A stretch of 5,630 nt of DNA from Comamonadaceae bacterium (GTDB taxonomy: Bacteria > Pseudomonadota > Gammaproteobacteria > Burkholderiales > Burkholderiaceae_C). The translations under genes and the position numbers were made by a program. Below are positions 1 through 4,875 of this stretch, piece by piece. Where the stretch lies: NCBI GenBank assembly GCA_947371775.1, contig CANBQX010000128.1, positions 1-5,630 on the forward strand, read 5' to 3'. Under the pieces are notes generated by a model that made no database searches, was not told the DNA's origin, and saw nothing but the letters and a program-made list of their open reading frames with translations. The first letter of the stretch is position 1; every line of letters begins with the position of its first letter.

Positions 1-53
1 GTGCCCCCCAGTTGGCCGGCGGCGTGAAGGTCAGGGCTTGCAGGTGTGGCCAT
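1..53 (-). CDS. Unidentified protein, N-terminal fragment cut by the window edge
   Basis: An ATG at 51-53 on the minus strand opens a reading frame with no stop up to the window edge. The 17 complete codons read MATPASPDLHAAGQLGG. A strong ribosome binding site, GAGGAG at 62-67, lies 8 bases before the ATG, which is the main reason to believe the start. The gene begins 44 bases after the scpA stop on the same strand with no terminator between them, so it is probably co-transcribed with scpA. The alanine/proline-rich start looks like a poorly conserved leader. I do not recognise the family. In many related bacteria panC or another housekeeping gene follows scpA, but these residues do not resemble the start of PanC. 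Confidence 0.6.
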   Translation of the reverse strand, partial: MATPASPDLHAAGQLGG

Positions 54-61
54 GGTGAAAA

Positions 62-67
62 CTCCTC
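62..67 (-). promoter_or_regulatory. Shine-Dalgarno site of the left-edge gene
   Basis: The minus strand reads GAGGAG here, 8 bases before the ATG at 51-53. It is the strongest ribosome binding site in the window and fixes the start of the truncated gene, which otherwise has only 17 visible codons. Confidence 0.6.
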
Positions 68-97
68 GGGGGCAAAACGCGCCGTTGAAAGAAGGTG

Positions 98-943
98 TTA
101 GCTGGCGGTGTACGACAGGCGCACGTAGATGGGCGCAAAGGCCTCGGCCTGGGTGATTTCTACCAGGGTTTCCTTGGCCAATTCCAGCAGCGCAATAAAG
201 GTCACGACCAGTACGCCCATGCTGCTGCCCGATTCGAACAGGTCTTCAAAGCCGACAAAGCGCCGGCCCTGCAATTTTTTGAGCACCATGCTCATGTGCT
301 CGCGCACCGAGAGCTCTTCGCGGCTGATTTTGTGGTGCTGCACCAGGCGGGCGCGCTGCAAAATAGCGGCCCAGGCTTCGCGCAAGTCGACCACATTGAC
401 TTCGGGGAAACGGGGTTGCAGGCTTTGTTCGATATAGACGGCAGCTTGCAAAAAATCACGGCCGAATTGCGGCACTGCGTTCAGGCGCGCAGCGCCCAGC
501 TTGATTTGTTCGTATTCCAAGAGTCGGCGCACCAGTTCGGCGCGCGGGTCTTCGGCCTCTTCGCCTTCGGCCACCTTTTTGGGCGGCAGCAACATGCGCG
601 ATTTGATCTCGATCAGCATGGCAGCCATCAGCAAATACTCAGCCGCCAACTCCAGGTTGCGCTTGCGGATCTGGTCCACATAGACCAAGTACTGCTTGGT
701 CACGCTGAGCATGGGAATGTCCAGGATATTGAAGTTTTGCTTGCGGATCAGGTAGAGCAAAAAGTCCAGAGGCCCCTCAAACGCCTCTAAAAAAACCTCC
801 AGCGCATCCGGCGGGATGTAGAGGTCCTGCGGCATGGCAAACAGCGGCTCGCCATACAAGCGGGCGACTGCCACGTGGTCGACCACGGGTGGCGTCAGGG
901 ACAGATCCGCGGCCGGGGCCTCGGGAAGGAGCGAATGCTGCAT
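98..943 (-). CDS. scpA: Segregation and condensation protein A (ScpA kleisin)
   Basis: ScpA is the kleisin subunit of the bacterial SMC-ScpAB condensin. It bridges the SMC head domains and binds ScpB, helping compact and segregate the chromosome. The 281-residue product shows the family pattern. The N-terminal SMC-binding helical region carries FEGPLDFLLYLIRKQN (55-70) and AAEYLLMAAMLIEIKSRMLL (100-119). An acidic linker (about 125-135, EGEEAEDPRAE) follows, and a C-terminal winged-helix region ends in FIALLELAKETLVEITQAEA (249-268). The frame is open further upstream to an ATG at 1063, but that stretch overlaps the DUF3460 gene and reads as out-of-frame sequence, so I chose the ATG at 941-943. 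No good Shine-Dalgarno precedes it, so the start is less certain than the gene; residues from about 21 on (VVDHVAVARLYGEPLF) look conserved. It lies 23 bases after the DUF3460 stop, suggesting one transcript. scpB is not in the window. Confidence 0.95.
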   Translation of the reverse strand: MQHSLLPEAPAADLSLTPPVVDHVAVARLYGEPLFAMPQDLYIPPDALEVFLEAFEGPLDFLLYLIRKQNFNILDIPMLSVTKQYLVYVDQIRKRNLELAAEYLLMAAMLIEIKSRMLLPPKKVAEGEEAEDPRAELVRRLLEYEQIKLGAARLNAVPQFGRDFLQAAVYIEQSLQPRFPEVNVVDLREAWAAILQRARLVQHHKISREELSVREHMSMVLKKLQGRRFVGFEDLFESGSSMGVLVVTFIALLELAKETLVEITQAEAFAPIYVRLSYTAS

Positions 944-966
944 CAAAGGCCGCAGAACGCGAAGGT

Positions 967-1176
967 TCAGTGGTCCGAATGGGTTTGGTACACGTAGGCA
1001 CCCTGAGCGACTTTGGCGCTCTTGAACTCCTGCTGCTCGCTGCGGTCCAGGTTTTTGTCCCACAACAAAGCACGGCCCGCGCGCTGCTGCGCCTCGAGCT
1101 GGGGCTTGGCGGCCTTGAGCTGGTCAATGAACTGCGTGGCTTCAGAGTGGTAATCGGGACGGCGGAAGATGGGCAT
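967..1176 (-). CDS. DUF3460 family small protein
   Basis: This 69-residue protein matches from memory the small DUF3460 family of Burkholderiales, whose function is unknown. Typical pieces are the helical stretch ATQFIDQLKAAKPQLEAQQR (13-32), the core GRALLWDK (34-41) and a C-terminal AYVYQ (60-64). The charged, Gln/Glu/Lys-rich sequence has no signal peptide or membrane segment, so it should be a small cytoplasmic protein. The start is well supported: minus-strand AAGGA at 1183-1187 lies 6 bases before the ATG at 1174-1176. It is the first gene of the leftward unit and precedes scpA by 23 bases. Members of the family are, as I recall, often found in this position, which hints at a link to ScpA or only to its expression; this is an inference. 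Confidence 0.88.
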   Translation of the reverse strand: MPIFRRPDYHSEATQFIDQLKAAKPQLEAQQRAGRALLWDKNLDRSEQQEFKSAKVAQGAYVYQTHSDH

Positions 1177-1272
1177 GGTGAATCCTTGTTGCTGCGGATT
1201 TTACCGGTAGCGCCCAAGGCCACCAGCGGCGGGCCTGCGCGCTGCGGTGCCTGCCGCTATGCTACGCGCCCT
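1177..1272. promoter_or_regulatory. Divergent intergenic region between the DUF3460-scpA unit and nadCA
   Basis: These 96 bases must hold the start signals of both divergent units. Leftward, TAAAAT (minus strand, 1198-1203) is a near-consensus -10 about 20 bases before the DUF3460 ATG, but no convincing -35 sits 16-18 bases behind it. Rightward, TATGCT (1258-1263) could be a -10, again with a poor -35 (CTGCGC at 1235-1240). I see no obvious NrtR- or NadQ-type palindrome and no riboswitch-like structure. The two promoter calls are weak; the regulatory role of the spacer follows from the gene layout. Confidence 0.45.
1183..1187 (-). promoter_or_regulatory. Shine-Dalgarno site of the DUF3460 gene
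   Basis: The minus strand reads AAGGA here, 6 bases before the ATG at 1174-1176. It supports the short 69-codon frame as a real gene. Confidence 0.6.
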
Positions 1273-2142
1273 ATGACGCAATTTGATTTTTCTCCCCAAG
1301 CCATCGCGGCGCTTGCGCAAGCGGATGTGCAACGGGCTTTATCCGAAGACGTGGGCAGCGGCGACCTGACCGCCGGTTTGATCGACCCCAGCCGCCGCGC
1401 CCGTGCCCGGGTGTTAGTGCGGGAGTCTGCCGTGCTGTGCGGCAGCGCTTGGGCCAGTGCTGCCGTGAACGCGCTCGATCCCACCGCCACCATCACCTGG
1501 AAGCTTGCCGAAGGTGCGCAGACCCAGACCGACCAGGTCGTGCTGCAGATCGAAGGCCAAGCGCAAGCCCTGCTGACGGCCGAACGCACGGCGCTGAATT
1601 TTTTGCAGTTGCTCAGCGCCGTGGCTACCCACACCGCCACCTTTGTGAAGGCCATCCACGATGTGCCCGGCAACCGCGCCGTCATTGTGGACACCCGCAA
1701 GACCCTGCCTGGCCTGCGTTTGGCCCAAAAATATGCCGTGCGCGCAGGCGGCGGTACCAACCACCGCATCGGCCTGTACGACGCGGTGCTGATCAAAGAG
1801 AACCACATTGCCGCAGCGGGCGGTGTACGCCAGGCCTTGGAGCGTGCCCAAGGCGTCGCCGCACAAGCGCAGTTCATTGAGATTGAGGTGGAAACCCTGG
1901 CCCAGCTGGACGAAGCGCTGACTGCAGGGGCCCGCATGGTGCTGCTGGACAACATGAGCTTTGCGCAGATGCGCGAGGCGGTGGCGCTCAACGCCGGGCG
2001 CGCGATTTTGGAAGTGTCCGGCGGCGTCAATAGGGGCACGGTGCGTGAGATTGCCGCCACTGGCGTTGACCGGATTTCGATCGGTGCACTGACCAAAGAT
2101 GTGCGGGCCACCGATTTTTCTATGCGTTTTGAGGAATTGTGA
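1273..2142 (+). CDS. nadC: Nicotinate-nucleotide diphosphorylase (carboxylating), quinolinate phosphoribosyltransferase
   Basis: NadC converts quinolinate and PRPP to nicotinate mononucleotide, CO2 and pyrophosphate, the step that joins de novo synthesis to the common NAD pathway in the cytoplasm. The product has 289 residues, close to the usual 280-300. The N-terminal part shows ALSEDVGSGDLTAGLI (22-37), followed by ERTALNFLQLL (104-114), DTRKTLPGLR (140-149), KYAVRAGGGTNHR (153-165) and LYDAVLIKENH (168-178). The last part has IEIEVET (202-208) and LLDN (224-227), then EVSGGV near 247-252. By alignment from memory with characterised NadC proteins, R105, R142, K143, H164, R165 and K175 are the quinolinate/PRPP-binding basic residues, and E204 and D226 the acidic ones; all are present. 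The frame is open upstream to 889, but that part is antisense to scpA and DUF3460. The ATG at 1273 gives the expected N-terminus, although it has no Shine-Dalgarno. The stop overlaps the nadA start. Confidence 0.97.
   Translation: MTQFDFSPQAIAALAQADVQRALSEDVGSGDLTAGLIDPSRRARARVLVRESAVLCGSAWASAAVNALDPTATITWKLAEGAQTQTDQVVLQIEGQAQALLTAERTALNFLQLLSAVATHTATFVKAIHDVPGNRAVIVDTRKTLPGLRLAQKYAVRAGGGTNHRIGLYDAVLIKENHIAAAGGVRQALERAQGVAAQAQFIEIEVETLAQLDEALTAGARMVLLDNMSFAQMREAVALNAGRAILEVSGGVNRGTVREIAATGVDRISIGALTKDVRATDFSMRFEEL
2131..2134 (+). promoter_or_regulatory. Shine-Dalgarno site of nadA inside the nadC 3' end
   Basis: GAGG lies within the last codons of nadC, 7 bases before the ATG at 2142-2144. 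A GTG at 2139-2141 is directly in front in the same frame, giving GTGATG. The spacing favours the ATG, which adds only a one-residue difference in either case. Confidence 0.5.
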
Positions 2143-3257
2143 TGGCCCACGCTGAACTGGCCCCTGCGGTCATTGACGTCGAATACGAACAGCCCGCCTG
2201 CAGCACTCGCCATGCCTGGGCGCGGGTGCCCGTCGAGCCCTCGCAGAGCGAACGTGCCTTGCTCAAAGAAAAGATTGCCCGTCTGCTGCACGAAAAAAAT
2301 GCCGTCATGGTGTCGCACTACTACGTGCATCCTGACCTGCAAGACTTGGCGGAGGCCACCGGCGGCCTGGTGAGTGACTCGCTGGAGATGGCGCGCTTCG
2401 GGCGCGACCACGCGGCGCAGACCCTGGTGGTCTCGGGCGTGCGTTTCATGGGCGAAACCGCCAAAATTTTGAGCCCCGAAAAGCGGGTGCTGATGCCCGA
2501 CCTGGACGCCACATGTTCGCTGGATTTGGGCTGCCCTATCGAGGAGTTCAGCGCTTTTTGCGACGCCCACCCGGACCGCACCGTGGTGGTGTATGCCAAT
2601 ACCAGCGCCGCCGTCAAAGCGCGTGCCGATTGGGTCGTGACCTCGAGCTGTGCGCTGGACATCGTGCGCGCGCTCAAAGCCGCAGGCCAGAAAATTTTGT
2701 GGGCGCCCGACAAGCACCTGGGCGCCTACATTCAGCGCGAAACCGGCGCTGACATGGTGTTCTGGCAGGGGGCTTGTATCGTGCACGACGAATTCAAAGC
2801 CTTTGAGCTGCAGGCGTTGATGGCCGAACACCCCAAGGCCCGGGTGCTGGTGCACCCCGAGTCACCGGCCGATGTGGTGGCGCTGGCCGATGCCGTTGGC
2901 TCTACCTCGGCCATTTTGAAAGCCGCGCAGACGCTGGACGCCGATACTTTTATCGTGGCCACCGACAACGGCATGTTGCACAAATTGCGCGCGCTCAACC
3001 CCGGCAAAACCTTTATCGAAGCGCCCACCGCGGGCAACAGCGCCACCTGCAAGAGCTGCGCCCACTGCCCGTGGATGGCCATGAATGGCCTGGCCGGTGT
3101 GGCGCGCGTGCTGGAAACCGGTGTGAACGAGGTGTTTGTCGACCCGGCGCTGGGCCTGCGCGCGCGCTTGCCGATTGACCGCATGCTGGCCTTTACCGCC
3201 GCGCTGAAAAATGGCCAGCCCACCGCTGGGCTGGTGCCCCACATCGGGGCGGCTTAA
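2142..3257 (+). CDS. nadA: Quinolinate synthase (NadA, 4Fe-4S enzyme)
   Basis: NadA condenses iminoaspartate with dihydroxyacetone phosphate to quinolinate, using an oxygen-sensitive 4Fe-4S cluster. The product has 371 residues, longer than the 347 of E. coli NadA. Visible family pieces are the first-domain VMVSHYYVHPDLQDLAEATG (55-74), VSDSLEMARF (77-86), VSGVRFMGETAKIL (97-110), MPDLDATCSLDLGCP (118-132), WAPDKHLGAYI (187-197), WQGACIVH (208-215), VHPES (237-241), and the C-terminal CKSCAHCPWMAMN (303-315). The three expected cluster ligands are C125, C212 and C309; each is offset by 12 from E. coli C113, C200 and C297, and the CxxCxxC motif is intact (303, 306, 309). Residues 1-35 are a poorly conserved leader, and the C-terminus is also about 12 longer. 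The gene starts one base inside the nadC stop, so translation is probably coupled. The usual partner nadB is not adjacent: the next gene is convergent and overlaps the nadA stop. Confidence 0.97.
   Translation: MAHAELAPAVIDVEYEQPACSTRHAWARVPVEPSQSERALLKEKIARLLHEKNAVMVSHYYVHPDLQDLAEATGGLVSDSLEMARFGRDHAAQTLVVSGVRFMGETAKILSPEKRVLMPDLDATCSLDLGCPIEEFSAFCDAHPDRTVVVYANTSAAVKARADWVVTSSCALDIVRALKAAGQKILWAPDKHLGAYIQRETGADMVFWQGACIVHDEFKAFELQALMAEHPKARVLVHPESPADVVALADAVGSTSAILKAAQTLDADTFIVATDNGMLHKLRALNPGKTFIEAPTAGNSATCKSCAHCPWMAMNGLAGVARVLETGVNEVFVDPALGLRARLPIDRMLAFTAALKNGQPTAGLVPHIGAA
3254..3257. other. Shared TTAA stop-codon palindrome of convergent genes
   Basis: The nadA stop is TAA at 3255-3257 and the ABC ATPase stop is TAA on the minus strand at 3254-3256, so the coding regions overlap tail to tail by four bases (TTAA). 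There is no spacer between the two convergent transcripts, so any terminator must lie inside one of the genes. A small inverted repeat, GGCGG (3248-3252) with CCGCC (3259-3263), is centred on the overlap. Confidence 0.9.
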
Positions 3258-3913
3258 ACCGCCGCGCTGGCTGCGCCTAAGCCCCGGGCGCTAAGGCGCA
3301 GCACCCGGTCGGCTTTTTCGGTGGCCGCTGCCGAGTGCGTCACCAGTACCAATGACGCACCATGCAGGCGCGTTTGTGCGACCAGTGCTTCCATCACCAC
3401 CGCAGCAGTCTCAGGGTCCAGGTTGCCGGTGGGCTCGTCCGCCAATATCAGCCGCGGGTTGTGGACCAGCGCACGCGCAATGGCCACGCGCTGCAACTGC
3501 CCGCCGCTGAGCTGTTGCGGCAAACGCGCGCCCAAGCCCTCTAAGCCCACCGCCTTCAGCATGGCGGCCACGCGGGCCGCGTCGGGCCGGCCCAGCAGCA
3601 GCAAGGGCAGGGCCACGTTTTGCGTCACATCCAAGTGGGGCAGCACGTGAAAGGCCTGGAACACAAAACCGATTTTTTCCCGCCGCAGCGCAGCGCGCTG
3701 GTCGTCGCTCAAGGCGCCTACATCGACGCCGTCCAGCTGCACGCTGCCGCTGTCCCAGGGGTCCAGCCCTGCCATGCAATTGAGCAAGGTTGATTTGCCC
3801 ACGCCCGATTCGCCCATGAGCGCCACAAATTCGCCGGCCGCCACATCCAGGCTGACGTGGCTGAATACGGCGGTGCTGCCGTAGTGCTTGGACAGGTCTT
3901 TGACTTGCAGCAT
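3254..3913 (-). CDS. ABC transporter ATP-binding protein, LolD/MacB-like
   Basis: This 219-residue protein is a complete, stand-alone ABC nucleotide-binding domain. It shows Walker A GESGVGKST (34-42), Q-loop FVFQAFHVLPHLDV (83-96, Q86), signature LSGGQLQR (135-142), Walker B LILADEPT (155-162) with catalytic E160, D-loop GNLD (163-166) and the switch histidine H193 in VTHS. The N-terminus LQVKDLSKHYGS (2-13) and the sequence overall resemble the LolD/MacB/FtsE group, whose ATPases energise FtsX-type permeases for lipoprotein, peptide or drug traffic. The substrate cannot be read from this subunit. The frame is open back to 4108, but that part is antisense-like sequence inside miaA; the ATG at 3911-3913 gives the standard start and overlaps the miaA stop by one base (TGATG). 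A GGAG at 3925-3928 is 11 bases upstream, rather far, so re-initiation after miaA is likely. No permease gene is adjacent in the window. Confidence 0.93.
   Translation of the reverse strand: MLQVKDLSKHYGSTAVFSHVSLDVAAGEFVALMGESGVGKSTLLNCMAGLDPWDSGSVQLDGVDVGALSDDQRAALRREKIGFVFQAFHVLPHLDVTQNVALPLLLLGRPDAARVAAMLKAVGLEGLGARLPQQLSGGQLQRVAIARALVHNPRLILADEPTGNLDPETAAVVMEALVAQTRLHGASLVLVTHSAAATEKADRVLRLSARGLGAASAAV
3270..3302 (+). terminator. Candidate hairpin past nadA, possible terminator or 3' mRNA stabiliser
   Basis: GCTGCGCCTAAGC (3270-3282) and GCTAAGGCGCAGC (3290-3302) can pair over 13 positions with one A-A mismatch and a 7-base loop, CCCGGGC. The structure begins 12 bases after the nadA stop and lies within the last codons of the convergent ABC gene. 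It is not followed directly by a T run on either strand; the nearest is TTTTT at 3314-3318 on the plus strand, 11 bases on. It is therefore not a canonical intrinsic terminator, but its position suggests a 3' end signal or a barrier to readthrough for the nadCA transcript. A smaller hairpin, GCCCC (3236-3240) with GGGGC (3246-3250), precedes it. Confidence 0.4.
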
Positions 3914-4875
3914 CAGGGCGCACGCTCCAGAAGATGGTTCACGGTTTGCAGTACTTGCGTCAGCGGATCCGGTACGTCGCAGGCAATCACGTGACGCTGC
4001 GGCATGGAGCGCAGCCAGGTGATCTGGCGCTTGGCCAGTTGGCGGGTGGCAAAAATACCTTTGTCGCGCAACTCGGCCTGGGGCGATTTGCCGTCGAGCA
4101 CCTCCCACACCTGGCGGTAGCCCACACAGCGCATGGACGGCAAGTCGGGGTGCAGATCGCCCCGCGCACGCAGGGTTTGCACTTCTTCCACCAAGCCCTC
4201 CGCCAGCATCTGGTCAAAGCGTTCGGCGATGCGTGTGTGCAGCCAGGCGCGGTCTAGCGGTTCCAGCGAAATGAGGGGGCCTGAATCGGCCACCGCATCG
4301 TCAGCGGCGCGGCTTTGGCGGGCATGAAAGTGGGACAAAGGCAAGCCCGAAATGCGAAACACCTCCAGCGCGCGCTGGATGCGCTGGCTGTCGGCGGGCG
4401 CCAGTCGCGCGGCCGTGATGGGGTCCACCTGCGCCAACTCTGCGTGCAGGGCGGGCCAGCCTTGGGTCTGTGCCTGCGCTTCAATCTCTGCACGGATGCG
4501 GGCGTTGGCGGCGGGCATGGGGTCGATGCCGTCCAGGAGGGCTTTGAAATACAGCATGGTGCCGCCCACCAGCAGCGGCAGTTTGCCGCGTGCGCTGATG
4601 GCGTGAATCAAGGCGCTGGCATCGGTCACAAATTCGGCCGCGCTGTAGGCCTGCAGAGGGTCGCGGATGTTGATCAGATGGTGCGGCACCGACGCCAGTT
4701 CGGCTGCGCTGGGTTTGGCCGTGCCCACGTCCATGCCGCGGTAGACCAGCGCCGAGTCGACGCTGATGATTTCGCAGTCGTGGACTTGCGCAATCGCCAG
4801 TGCCGCAGCCGTTTTGCCTGCCGCGGTGGGGCCTGCCAGGCAGAGGTGAAAGGGCAGTGCCGGTAGCGCGCTCAT
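3913..4875 (-). CDS. miaA: tRNA dimethylallyltransferase (tRNA A37 isopentenyltransferase)
   Basis: MiaA transfers a dimethylallyl group from dimethylallyl diphosphate to N6 of A37, next to the anticodon of tRNAs that read codons starting with U. The product is the base that MiaB may further methylthiolate. The 320 residues fit the family (about 300-320). Visible are the P-loop GPTAAGKT (15-22), SVDSALVYRGMDVGTAKPS (38-56) with the general-base aspartate D40, HHLINIRDP (65-73), YSAAEF (77-82), VGGTMLYFKALLDG (103-116), ERFDQMLAEGLVEEV (218-232), RCVGYRQVWE (249-258) and TRQLAKRQITWLR (277-289). The ATG at 4873-4875 overlaps the stop of the upstream MATE gene as ATGA; no strong Shine-Dalgarno is present, so translation may depend on coupling. 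The stop overlaps the next gene by one base. In many Gammaproteobacteria miaA sits beside mutL and hfq; here its neighbours are transport genes. Confidence 0.97.
   Translation of the reverse strand: MSALPALPFHLCLAGPTAAGKTAAALAIAQVHDCEIISVDSALVYRGMDVGTAKPSAAELASVPHHLINIRDPLQAYSAAEFVTDASALIHAISARGKLPLLVGGTMLYFKALLDGIDPMPAANARIRAEIEAQAQTQGWPALHAELAQVDPITAARLAPADSQRIQRALEVFRISGLPLSHFHARQSRAADDAVADSGPLISLEPLDRAWLHTRIAERFDQMLAEGLVEEVQTLRARGDLHPDLPSMRCVGYRQVWEVLDGKSPQAELRDKGIFATRQLAKRQITWLRSMPQRHVIACDVPDPLTQVLQTVNHLLERAP

Noticed and set aside
95..790. A 231-codon open frame on the plus strand opposite scpA
   Set aside because: The His/Gln/Phe-rich product is what the complement of a GC-rich gene gives; scpA on the other strand has conserved kleisin motifs through the whole span.
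944..1063. N-terminal extension of ScpA to the ATG at 1063
   Set aside because: The 40 extra residues are out-of-frame translation of the DUF3460 gene and do not look like ScpA.
889..1272. N-terminal extension of NadC back to 889
   Set aside because: It runs antisense through scpA and DUF3460, while the NadC family begins at about the ATG at 1273.
1177..1272. Riboswitch or NAD-responsive operator before nadC
   Set aside because: No stable leader structure or clear palindrome of the known NAD regulators could be found in the 96 bases.
1257..2855. A 532-codon open frame on the minus strand across nadC and nadA
   Set aside because: It is antisense to two clearly conserved enzymes, has no recognisable domain and is rich in Ala/Arg/His/Gly as expected from complementing GC-rich codons. 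It is a shadow frame.
3236..3250. Short hairpin GCCCC/GGGGC at the end of nadA as a terminator
   Set aside because: The stem has only five pairs, it is inside nadA and no T run follows. Such short GC stems are expected by chance in this composition.
3914..4108. N-terminal extension of the ABC ATPase back to 4108
   Set aside because: It is an alternative frame inside the 3' part of miaA; the ABC fold begins at the ATG at 3911-3913.
4315..4866. A 183-codon plus-strand open frame opposite miaA
   Set aside because: It is antisense to the well-conserved MiaA frame and has no recognisable motif.
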